Source of the DNA: an uncultured Acidobacteriota bacterium
GTDB lineage: Bacteria; Acidobacteriota; Terriglobia; Bryobacterales; Bryobacteraceae
Direction of reading: 5' to 3'
Assembly (NCBI GenBank): GCA_902825945.1
Contig: CADECY010000025.1
Span: forward strand, 1 to 42,657
DNA length: 42,657 bases
Shown in pieces: positions 19,127 through 26,302 of the stretch. Under the pieces are notes generated by a model. It saw only the letters and a program-made list of their open reading frames with translations, was not told the origin of the DNA and did not search any database. Numbering within the stretch: position 1 is the stretch's first letter; every line of letters begins with the position of its first letter. Made by a program: the position numbers and the translations under genes.

Positions 19127-20554
19127 CTACGCCGTACCAAAGCAAAACAAGGTTCGAGCTGTGCGGAGAAAGACCCTGCCGTTTGACAGCGCGGGTGAGG
19201 CATAGCACGGCTCGTCCAAGTCATTCACGGCTAGGACGCTCCACTGCGCACCCGCTTTGACTACAGCAACCTTTCCTGTCTCGGACGCAAGGTACAAACG
19301 GCCGTCAGCCGCCACAATCGAGGAAAAGTAGTTGTCGAGTGCCCCTTCCAGCCGTCCCACCTTTAGCACCTCACCGCTCCGTCCGTCCAGCGCGGTCAAG
19401 ACACCGCCGTTGTTTATGTAGTAGACAATTCCCTCGTACACAAGCGGTGTGGCTACGCGGGCGATGCCCTTTGTGTAGGACCAACGGGGCCCGCGTTGTT
19501 CGCCAATCCCAAAGGCGGTAATCGAGGGCTTACCCTGAAGACCCCGCCAGAACGCGGACCACTCGGCAGTCGTAATCTTCCCATCACGGTCTCCGGCGGT
19601 TTCCGCAATCATCAATAGCGTTCTAGTGGTTTGCCACTCCTTCGGATCAGTCGGAATGTCGGCTCGGCCGATCACGCCATCTCCGTCCTGATCGACGGGA
19701 AAGGGAGGAACGGATTCAGCGGAGAAGGCCATCGCTACGACTGTGTCGTTATCGAAGAGAACAGGACTGCCTATCATCGTCCCCGCAGGCATTGGCCCAA
19801 CCCATCGAGGCTGGCCCGTTGCCGGATCGTATGATGTGATCTGGTTCGGCGACACTGCCAGCACCTCGCAGCTCCCACCGGCGGTTTGCCTTAGCAGGGG
19901 AGTCGAGTAGTTGAGCCTGAACGGGGCCCGCTCGACCTTCCACTTTCGGCCGCCCGACTTGGTGTCGAAGCCAATGATGGAGGAAGTTGCAAACCCGTCG
20001 AGAAGCAACACGACAGTGCTGTCGGCCAGCACGGGCGACGTCGCGGCACCCCAAAGACTGGAATGCCCCTCCATCGGTGTACGCCAGCGCTCGCGTCCCG
20101 CTCGGGAAAAGGAAACCATGCCGAAATCACCGAAGAACGCATACACGTTTTCCGCATCGTCAACTACCGCTGATGAGCTAGCTGCATCGTTGAGCGGGTT
20201 CTTGTACTCGTTGCGCAGTCGCTTGATTGATCTTTCCCACAACGCTTTGCCTGTCTGGCGCTCAATTGCAAACACCTGAAGCGACTCGCCGGATTCGGCT
20301 GTCAATACAACCAGACCCTTTGAGAGCACGGGTGATGACTTGCCCGAGGGAAGCGTTCGCCTCCAGATTAGATTACGTGTTGGTCCGAACTCCACGGGAT
20401 AACCCGCACCTGCGCCGATGCCGGAACCGTTCGGCCCGCGGAAACGCGACCATGGCTCGCCGACAGGAGCGTTCCGGCAACGCGGCCCTGCCCCATTCAT
20501 CGTCACAGCGGCGCTTAGGCCCCCGAGAAGAGTCCGGCGCGAGATCGAGTCCAT
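19127..20554 (-). CDS. PQQ-like beta-propeller protein with EF-hand loops
   Basis: A 475-residue protein. A Tat-type signal (MDSISRRTLLGGLSAAV) sets the start at 20554 rather than the TTG at 20602. Residues 35-46 (WSRFRGPNGSGI) are the hallmark of the PQQ-binding-like/BamB-type propeller proteins common in Planctomycetes and Acidobacteria, and blade motifs with W and G follow (GKALWERSI, GRERWRTP, GGRKWKVE, GQPRWVG). Between blades, D288 to D299 (DQDGDGVIGRAD) is a canonical EF-hand calcium loop; 320-331 is a second loop lacking the first acidic ligand. The role is unknown; it is probably periplasmic. By eye its GC content is lower than that of the receptor genes, and it lies in a patch with IS-like repeats, so recent acquisition is possible. 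Confidence 0.82.
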   Translation of the reverse strand: MDSISRRTLLGGLSAAVTMNGAGPRCRNAPVGEPWSRFRGPNGSGIGAGAGYPVEFGPTRNLIWRRTLPSGKSSPVLSKGLVVLTAESGESLQVFAIERQTGKALWERSIKRLRNEYKNPLNDAASSSAVVDDAENVYAFFGDFGMVSFSRAGRERWRTPMEGHSSLWGAATSPVLADSTVVLLLDGFATSSIIGFDTKSGGRKWKVERAPFRLNYSTPLLRQTAGGSCEVLAVSPNQITSYDPATGQPRWVGPMPAGTMIGSPVLFDNDTVVAMAFSAESVPPFPVDQDGDGVIGRADIPTDPKEWQTTRTLLMIAETAGDRDGKITTAEWSAFWRGLQGKPSITAFGIGEQRGPRWSYTKGIARVATPLVYEGIVYYINNGGVLTALDGRSGEVLKVGRLEGALDNYFSSIVAADGRLYLASETGKVAVVKAGAQWSVLAVNDLDEPCYASPALSNGRVFLRTARTLFCFGTA

Positions 20555-20602
20555 CAATGAATGATACACATAATATGGTCCTTGGCGGCTCCGTCTCGGC
20601 AA

Positions 20603-20988
20603 TCTCCCGCTTCCAACCGGGACCGTCCGTAGACCTCTTAGTCGCCGAAAACGGCGGAGTGTAGCGGAAGACCGGGACCGTCATCCGTTTCGTACCGCGG
20701 TTCGCCCGGTGGCTGATGCGAGAGCCAGCGTGGTCCCAGTCTCCGGTTCCCTTGGCGAATCAATTAAGGAAACCGGAGTTCTTCTGGAATTATTTTGGGC
20801 GATTGGTTCAAAAGGACCTCCTTCCTTGTGGCGTGCACTATTCGGCTCAACAGCCGCGCGCTACCCTTCGCCGGGCGCCCGCGTGCGCCGCGCAACGGCT
20901 TCGCCCAGCGCCAGTAATCGCACGCATCGACGGCCGGGCTCGGACCGCTACAACAGAATGGCGTCGAAGGGTTGCGGCCAGGCGGAAG
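20603..20988. other. Intergenic stretch with repeats, IS-end-like
   Basis: About 0.39 kb without a convincing gene. It contains a 12-bp direct repeat, ACCGGGACCGTC, at 20616-20627 and 20671-20682, and an imperfect 13-bp inverted repeat (20741-20753 with 20766-20778, one mismatch). Purine-rich GCGGAAGACCGGGACC-type sequence of this kind is reminiscent of insertion-sequence ends, but no transposase gene is present and the assignment is tentative. Confidence 0.35.
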
Positions 20989-21879
20989 CTAGCTGGTCTT
21001 GACCTCGTCCGTGCTTTCGAGGCCAAGGGCACCGATGGCTCCTCGCCGAATCGGATCGGTAAGGCGGTTAAACTCATTCACACCGAAGTCCATTCCGAGG
21101 ACTGTCCGAATCGGACGTTTGCCGGCAGGCATCGCGATCAGTTGCACGATTCCATCAACACAGAGCTTGGGGTCGGTGGGAGCTTCAGGGTTCGCGAACG
21201 TCTCCATGAAGATAGCCATCATCTGCTCGAACCTCTCCTGAACGTCCTTAAGTTGTTCGAGCCTTGCTCTGTCTCCCGGTGCAGGAGCGTTGGGTACTAG
21301 TTCTGTCTCGAAGGGACCGGGCTCAACGAGGACGACGTCGATGCCGGAACCGGATGCTTCGTAGCGCAAAGATTCAGAGAGAGCCTCGAGCGCCCACTTG
21401 CCCGCCTGGTAGATGCCGAAGGAAGGGAGAGCGAGGCGGCCTAGAATGCTCGTGACGTTGATGAGAAGCCCTTCTCCCTGCGTTCGCATATGGGGGAAGA
21501 CCGCTCGCGCCACGCGGAACGGACCGACGGTGTTGACGTCGAGGTTCTGACGGAACTGTTCGACGGTGAATGCTTCGGTAGGCCCCTGGGGCATCACCCC
21601 GGCGTTGTTGACTGCCACGTCGATTCGCCCAGCGTCTTGGATCACCATCGAGACCGCTGACTCGACAGAAGAGTCCGACGTTACGTCCAACTCGACCACG
21701 TGCAAGGCGACGTTCTGCGAGTCGGCATAGGCTCTCAGCTCTGAGGCTGGCTTCTTGTTCTTTGCGTTCACGCCGCGCATCGAGGCGTAGACGATATGAC
21801 CTTGGTCGGCCAGGGCCTTCGCGGCTCGGTTGCCGAAGCCGGTACTGCAACCTGTGATGAGAATTACTTTCGACGTCAC
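20989..21879 (-). CDS. Short-chain dehydrogenase/reductase
   Basis: A 296-residue classical SDR oxidoreductase using NAD(P)H. From the GTG start at 21879, TGCSTGFG (9-16) is the Rossmann glycine motif, NNAG is at 91-94, and the catalytic residues are S144 (INVTSILG) and Y157/K161 (YQAGK). GGGAG lies eight bases before the GTG; an ATG ten codons upstream (21909) would add a non-conserved stretch and has no ribosome binding site. The acidic D65 region (LDV) does not decide NAD versus NADP. The substrate is unknown. It lies within the low-GC-looking patch that also holds IS-like repeats. Confidence 0.9.
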   Translation of the reverse strand: MTSKVILITGCSTGFGNRAAKALADQGHIVYASMRGVNAKNKKPASELRAYADSQNVALHVVELDVTSDSSVESAVSMVIQDAGRIDVAVNNAGVMPQGPTEAFTVEQFRQNLDVNTVGPFRVARAVFPHMRTQGEGLLINVTSILGRLALPSFGIYQAGKWALEALSESLRYEASGSGIDVVLVEPGPFETELVPNAPAPGDRARLEQLKDVQERFEQMMAIFMETFANPEAPTDPKLCVDGIVQLIAMPAGKRPIRTVLGMDFGVNEFNRLTDPIRRGAIGALGLESTDEVKTS

Positions 21880-21994
21880 CTTGATCGCTCCCTTTTGATA
21901 GTATTGCACTGCCGAGTCTCAGAGCCAGAGTGACGCGCTATCCGGAAACTGAGCTTTCGCCCAGACTCCTGATAAACGCCATGCTCGCACGGAG

Positions 21995-22070
21995 ACCGGT
22001 ACCGCGTCAGCAACGTACCGGTGCACGCCAAACATCATGCAAAAGTCTACGCCAAACAATTTGCAAAGTG
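21995..22070. repeat. Inverted and direct repeats resembling an IS21-type end
   Basis: A perfect 8-bp inverted repeat (ACCGGTAC 21995-22002, GTACCGGT 22015-22022) is followed by two imperfect 22-bp direct repeats with a period of 24 (22025-22046 and 22049-22070; both begin ACGCCAAACA and contain TGCAAA). IS21-family elements carry such spaced multiple repeats at their ends as transposase sites. No istA or istB gene is present, so this would be a solo or decayed end. The family assignment is inference. Confidence 0.4.
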
Positions 22071-22247
22071 TCATATTGGCGGTCCGCACCGTGCCGGTCG
22101 ACCTGCCCACTACGGCGTTCAAAGCGGAGGATGTGGTCGACGCTCGGCAAACCATCGCTGCGCACGGGAAGCCGAATGCGCCGCCGTTCGATGAGGTGGT
22201 CCACGCTTGGGAGGTGGTCGACATCGGCGAACTCGTATTGGGTGTGC

Positions 22248-22455
22248 ATGCCCGGAGATGCGTTCGTGGAACTCGGGCTCGCGATCAAGCAGAACTCGCC
22301 TTTCGCGCGCACGATCATCAGCGAGCAGTCGGGATCGGGCGCGATAGGGGGCGTACGAAGTGATCAGTGCGCGGTTTTTGCCGGGTGGCGGGGAACGGCT
22401 GGTGGATGCGGCGATCGGGCTGTTGATGGACCTGTTCGCGGCTGCGATGCGCTGA
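22248..22455 (+). pseudogene. Frameshifted C-terminal fragment of a ceramidase-like gene
   Basis: Two adjacent frames read as the end of a neutral/alkaline non-lysosomal ceramidase-like protein. The first (from 22248) gives MPGDAFVELGLAIKQNSPFA and TIISEQSG; the second, shifted and ending at TGA 22453-22455, gives GAYEVISARFLPGGGERLVD and a final helix. In the family, PGEPFVELGL and a GxGE-type ending are separated by about 15 residues around a YVPT-like segment; here that segment is largely missing and the frame changes near 22340-22355. No start or upstream two-thirds is present. It lies directly after the IS-like repeats, which suggests the gene was cut by a mobile element. Recognition is from memory of the family. 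Confidence 0.55.
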
Positions 22456-22490
22456 TCGCGCAAAACACCAGGGCTGGAACATTAAAGTGT

Positions 22491-22530
22491 TTGATCTACG
22501 ATAGTCATCGTAGTATAGTGTTCGTAGATG
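22491..22530 (+). promoter_or_regulatory. Leaderless blaI promoter with overlapping operator half-sites
   Basis: TTGATC (22491-22496), a 17-base spacer and TATAGT (22514-22519) form a good sigma-70-type promoter; the ATG of the BlaI gene follows after only eight bases and there is no ribosome binding site. Three copies of a CTACGA / TCGTAG half-site overlap it: 22494-22501, 22507-22513 and 22522-22529. The first and second make a perfect 7-bp inverted repeat with a 4-base spacer, and the first and third a perfect 8-bp pair. This is what a self-repressing BlaI-type operator would look like. Confidence 0.65.
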
Positions 22531-22914
22531 ACCGCCGACCCGCCGAGACCGACCGATGCCGAGCTCGAGATCCTCGCCGTGCTGTGGAGCCGCGGCCCTT
22601 CGACCGTTCGCGAGGTGCATGAAGTCATCGCCGGGCGCAGGCCCACGCAATACACCACCGTGCTAAAGCAATTGCAGGTGATGACGGATAAGGGACTGGT
22701 GCTGCGCGATGAGACGCAGCGGTCCCATGTCTACAGCGCGTCGCGCCCGATGGAGTGGACTCAGCGCCAGCTTGCGGGCGATCTGCTGCGTCGCGCCTTC
22801 GATGGTTCGGCCGGCCGGCTGGTGCTGGGTGCGCTCTCCGCGCGCAAGGCATCGAAGCGGGAATTGGCGGAAGTGCGGCGAATGCTCGATGAATACGAAA
22901 GGGGGCTGCGATGA
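22528..22914 (+). CDS. BlaI/MecI/CopY-type repressor
   Basis: A 128-residue winged-helix repressor. Residues 8-75 hold the DNA-binding domain (PTDAELEILAVLWSRGPSTV, then YTTVLKQLQVMTDKGLV), and the C-terminal helices (about 85-128) form the dimerisation part that M56/BlaR1-type proteases cleave or destabilise. It overlaps the protease gene by four bases (ATGA, 22911-22914), so the two are translated as a pair. The start lies eight bases after a -10 element and inside an operator half-site, giving a leaderless, probably self-repressed message. No beta-lactamase or copper gene is next to it, so the regulated targets may be the pair itself or distant genes. Confidence 0.9.
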   Translation: MTADPPRPTDAELEILAVLWSRGPSTVREVHEVIAGRRPTQYTTVLKQLQVMTDKGLVLRDETQRSHVYSASRPMEWTQRQLAGDLLRRAFDGSAGRLVLGALSARKASKRELAEVRRMLDEYERGLR

Positions 22915-24335
22915 CCGCGTGGACCGAAGCGATCGGCTGGGCACTCATCCACTCGATCTGGCAGTGTGCCGTGGCGGCGTTGCTGCTTCGCTTGGCGCTA
23001 TTCGCCGGAAGCGAGGCCAGCACGCGATACTGGTCCGCCTGTGCCGCGCTCGCGGGCGCGTTCGCCGCCTTCGCCGTCACCTGTTTGGCCTGCTATCCGG
23101 ACCCGGCGGGCGCGGCGAGAGAACGGCGGTTCACCTTCGACTCCGCCTTGATCCAGGGGCTCGATCCCGGTCTCGGGAACCAGGAGCGCTGGGATGGGAG
23201 CGGACTGCTGCCGTGGATCGTACCGCTGTGGGTGCTCGGCGTGCACCTGTTCCAATTTCGCAATCTCTCGGGCTGGATCGTTGCGCGCCGGATGCGTGTC
23301 CGCGGCGTGTGCGACGCTGCCCTCGAGCCGAGGAACCGCCTTGGCGAACTGGCCGCGCGGATGCGGATTTCGCGCCCCGTGAGGCTGCTCGAATCGGGCG
23401 TAGCGCAAGTACCTTCGGTGATCGGCTGGCTTCGCCCGGTGATCCTCGTACCCGCTGGTTTGCTCGCCTCACTTCCCGCCGCTCACGTCGAAGCGATTCT
23501 GCTCCACGAACTCGCGCACATTCGCCGCGCCGACTGGGTGGTGAATCTCGTTCAGACAATCATCGAAGGGCTGCTCTTCCATCATCCGGCGGTCTGGTGG
23601 ATCTCTCGCGTGATCCGGCGGGAGCGCGAGCATTGTTGTGACGATCTTGCGGTGGCCGTCTCGGGCCGCCGCGCGCATGAATATGCCTCCGCGCTCGCGG
23701 CGCTGGAGGAATCCAGATGGGGAAGGGAAAGCCGGGCAGGCATTGCGCTGACCGCAACGGGAGGTACTCTCATGACACGAATTCACCGCTTGCTGTATCC
23801 GCGGCGGCAACCACGATTCGCATCGGCCTGGACACTCATTCCGCTGATGCTGGCACTGACAGGTCTTCTGTTCGCGTGGCAGAACGCGGCCCAGGAAACA
23901 CCCCGGAGCCCGCATACCGCGTGGCTCAACGAAGACGTCAAGTACCTGATCGAGCCGGCCGAGCGGGAGGCGTTTCTCCGGCTTCGCACCGATGAAGAGC
24001 GCACGCATTTCATCGGGCACTTCTGGGAGCGGCGCGATCCGAGTCCTGGCACGCCTGAGAATGAGTTCAGGGAAGAGTACTATCGCCGGATAGGCTACGC
24101 AAACGAGCGATTCTCGCGAAAAGGCGTTGCGGGTTGGGCCACCGATCGCGGCCGCGTGTTCATCACGCATGGTCCTCCGGACGAGATCGAATCACATCCC
24201 TCCAAGGAGGGCCGGCCCGCGCGGTCCCTGTGGCTCTACAACGAGATCAAGGGTGTGGGCAAGCATGTGGTTCTGACGTTCATCGATTCGGCCAACAGCG
24301 GCGACTACAAATGGGTGGAGCAGCGGGTCAGGTAA
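22911..24335 (+). CDS. M56 (BlaR1-type) sensor protease fused to a GWxTD domain
   Basis: A 474-residue membrane protein. The N-terminal part has membrane segments (about 10-30, 42-62, 98-118) and the zinc protease motif HELAH at 199-203, with the downstream Glu/Asp cluster ERECCD-like (EREHCCDDLA, 238-247) that supplies the third ligand. A further membrane segment lies at about 306-324. In place of the penicillin-binding sensor of BlaR1, residues about 336-474 form a GWxTD domain: WLNEDVKYLIEP, FWERRDPSPGTPENEFREEY, GWATD at 408-412 and FITHGPPDEIE. GWxTD domains are of unknown function and are common in Acidobacteriota. The expected role is to sense a signal outside the membrane and inactivate the adjacent BlaI; the GWxTD part would be on the outer side. 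The signal is unknown. Confidence 0.88.
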   Translation: MTAWTEAIGWALIHSIWQCAVAALLLRLALFAGSEASTRYWSACAALAGAFAAFAVTCLACYPDPAGAARERRFTFDSALIQGLDPGLGNQERWDGSGLLPWIVPLWVLGVHLFQFRNLSGWIVARRMRVRGVCDAALEPRNRLGELAARMRISRPVRLLESGVAQVPSVIGWLRPVILVPAGLLASLPAAHVEAILLHELAHIRRADWVVNLVQTIIEGLLFHHPAVWWISRVIRREREHCCDDLAVAVSGRRAHEYASALAALEESRWGRESRAGIALTATGGTLMTRIHRLLYPRRQPRFASAWTLIPLMLALTGLLFAWQNAAQETPRSPHTAWLNEDVKYLIEPAEREAFLRLRTDEERTHFIGHFWERRDPSPGTPENEFREEYYRRIGYANERFSRKGVAGWATDRGRVFITHGPPDEIESHPSKEGRPARSLWLYNEIKGVGKHVVLTFIDSANSGDYKWVEQRVR

Positions 24336-24350
24336 GGACGGCTGGCGGCT

Positions 24351-24388
24351 CTGACGTACGAAGGTGAGCGTGATACACTCACTCCGTC
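24351..24388 (+). promoter_or_regulatory. Possible leaderless promoter of the LamG-propeller gene
   Basis: CTGACG (24351-24356), a 17-base spacer and TACACT (24374-24379) lie nine bases before the ATG at 24389. Each hexamer matches the sigma-70 consensus at four of six positions. No ribosome binding site precedes the ATG, so initiation on a leaderless transcript is plausible. Confidence 0.4.
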
Positions 24389-26011
24389 ATGAGAACCGTT
24401 TCTCGCCGAGCCATGCTCTCGGCCGCCGCTATCTCCGTGATGGCCGGCGCACGGCCCAAGGGGCTAATCGGACACTGGACCCTGGCGGCCGGCGCGCGCG
24501 ATTCCTCCGGCAATGGACTCGACGGCGAAGCCCGCGCGGTGACGTTCGCCGATGGATCCGCCCGGTTCGATGGGCGGTCGAGCATGATCGAAGTCGCGGA
24601 TCATCCGAAGCTCCGGCTCGGAGCCCGCGACTTCACCCTCGCGGCCCGCGTCCATACGGAACGGAACCTAGACGATGTCGCGGGCGATATCGTGAGCCAG
24701 TACGATCCGGTCTCGCGCCGGGGATTCAACTTCAACATCAAGTCGAACCCCGTGGTCTTCAGCCAATCGAACATCCGGCAACTCCAGTTCGGGATCGATC
24801 AAGGACGCATGGGCCAGTGGACCGATTGCGGCCGGCCGGGCCACAACATCTACGTGATGGCGCTCGCGGTGTTCAACGGCGAGCTCTATGCGGGCACGTG
24901 CGAGCCAGGAAGGGAAGACGCGGGCCACATCTATCGATACGCGGGTGGAACCAATTGGATCGACTGCGGAAGTCCGGACACGAGCAATTCGATTTCGGTG
25001 CTGGCCGAGTGCGACGGGAATCTCTACGCGGGCACGGCGCGGTACAACCTGAGCGGATCATCGTTGCCGTCTTCGCCGAACGAGCGTCCCGGCGGTCGCG
25101 TGTATCGATACGAGGGCGGAACGAAGTGGGCTCACTGTGGGAAGCTCGGCGAATCCGCGGCGGTTTCGGGAATGGCGGTTTATCGAGGAAAGCTGTATGC
25201 GTCTTCGCTTTATGCGCCCGCGGGAACGTTCCGGTACGAGGGCGGTGAGCGCTGGGTCTCGACAGGCACGCCCGACGGAAGGCGCGTGGAAGCGATGGCG
25301 GTGTTCAACGGCGCATTATGGGGCACGGGTTACGACAAGGGCGAAATCTACCGGTACGACGGCAAGTCGTGGTCGATCGTGGGAAGCCTTCCGGAAACGA
25401 CGCAGACCTACGGATTCGCGGTCCACGAAGGCAAGCTCTACGTCTCCACGTGGCCGAGCGCGAGCGCCTACCGTTACGATGGCGATCATGATTGGACACA
25501 CTGCGGCAAGCTCGGCGATGAAAAAGAAGTGATGGGAATGGCGGTATACAACGGCAAGATGTACGCGGGCACGCTTCCACTTGCCGAAGTTCATCGGTAC
25601 GAGCCGGGCAAGACGTGGACTCGCACGGGACAGCTCGATCGCACGCCGGATGTGCGGTATCGGCGTGCGTGGTCGATGGCGGTTTTTCGCGGAAAGCTGT
25701 TTTGCGGTACGTTGCCGTCGGGTCACGTCTACTCGCTCGAGGCGGGGAAGAGCGTCACGCACGACCGGATGATCGAGCCGGGCTGGCGGCATGTGGCGGC
25801 AGTACGGAAGCGCGGGAAGTTGAGATTGTTCGTGGATGGGAAGCCAGTTGCCGAGTCGGATGCGTTCGCGGCACGTGATTACGACTTGTCGAGTGGCCGC
25901 CCGCTGCGGATCGGTTTCGGCGACAATGACTACTTCAACGGAATGATGCGCGATGTCCAGCTTTACGGCCGCGCGTTGGACCCACGCGAGATCGCGGCGC
26001 TGGCGCGGTAG
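24389..26011 (+). CDS. Tat-exported protein: seven propeller repeats inserted in a LamG domain
   Basis: A 540-residue protein with a twin-arginine signal (SRRAMLSAAAISVMAG, 5-20). Residues about 26-135 are the first half of a LamG/concanavalin-like domain (GHWTLAAGARDSSGNGLDG, FDGRSSMIEV, FTLAARVHT); the second half appears only at 464-540 (GWRHVAAVRKRGKLRLFVDG, YFNGMMRDVQLYGRALDPRE). Between them, 144-455 hold seven repeats of 37-56 residues with the pattern W-x-x-x-G, (M)AVxxGxLYxGT, xxYRYxGG, which should fold into a seven-bladed propeller. LamG domains usually bind or cap carbohydrates. The substrate is unknown. It lies 53 bases after the M56 gene and has its own promoter-like element. 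Confidence 0.8.
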   Translation: MRTVSRRAMLSAAAISVMAGARPKGLIGHWTLAAGARDSSGNGLDGEARAVTFADGSARFDGRSSMIEVADHPKLRLGARDFTLAARVHTERNLDDVAGDIVSQYDPVSRRGFNFNIKSNPVVFSQSNIRQLQFGIDQGRMGQWTDCGRPGHNIYVMALAVFNGELYAGTCEPGREDAGHIYRYAGGTNWIDCGSPDTSNSISVLAECDGNLYAGTARYNLSGSSLPSSPNERPGGRVYRYEGGTKWAHCGKLGESAAVSGMAVYRGKLYASSLYAPAGTFRYEGGERWVSTGTPDGRRVEAMAVFNGALWGTGYDKGEIYRYDGKSWSIVGSLPETTQTYGFAVHEGKLYVSTWPSASAYRYDGDHDWTHCGKLGDEKEVMGMAVYNGKMYAGTLPLAEVHRYEPGKTWTRTGQLDRTPDVRYRRAWSMAVFRGKLFCGTLPSGHVYSLEAGKSVTHDRMIEPGWRHVAAVRKRGKLRLFVDGKPVAESDAFAARDYDLSSGRPLRIGFGDNDYFNGMMRDVQLYGRALDPREIAALAR

Positions 26012-26290
26012 GCCGCCACCGGAAAAAGGAAGCGGGAATCGGCGCGGCGAGAGTTGCGGGCGGGGGAGATTCTCCTTGAAAACGGCGCCTGATACGCGGC
26101 GGCGATCTTGCCGGAGGACATGCGGCCCGAATCCGAGACGGAGTGCTCACCGTCGCCGATCGCGACAATGTTTGCGGCCGCCCGTGCCCACCGCCTCCTG
26201 GATCATGCAGGTGCTCGCCAAGCTGGTCTGACAGCGCCTCCAGCCCGCTATTAACCGTTATATGATAGGCAGCACGTTCAATCGACATTC
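26012..26290. other. Intergenic stretch, no gene seen
   Basis: About 0.28 kb between the LamG-propeller gene and the next receptor. Frames on both strands are short and have no ribosome binding site. The last part holds AT-richer sequence (TTAACCGTTATATGAT, 26251-26266) whose TATGAT could be a -10 element for the receptor, without a matching -35. Confidence 0.4.
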
Positions 26291-26302
26291 AGGAGGCCAG
26301 AG

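Noticed and set aside
18895..19205. Open plus-strand frame of about 100 codons with protein-like sequence (EQVQGIVEAVRAIERVRR)
   Set aside because: It lacks a start with a ribosome binding site, is antisense to the end of the propeller gene for its last 26 codons, and matches no family I recognise.
22528..24335. Beta-lactam resistance locus (blaI-blaR1)
   Set aside because: The protease lacks the penicillin-binding sensor domain and no beta-lactamase gene is adjacent.
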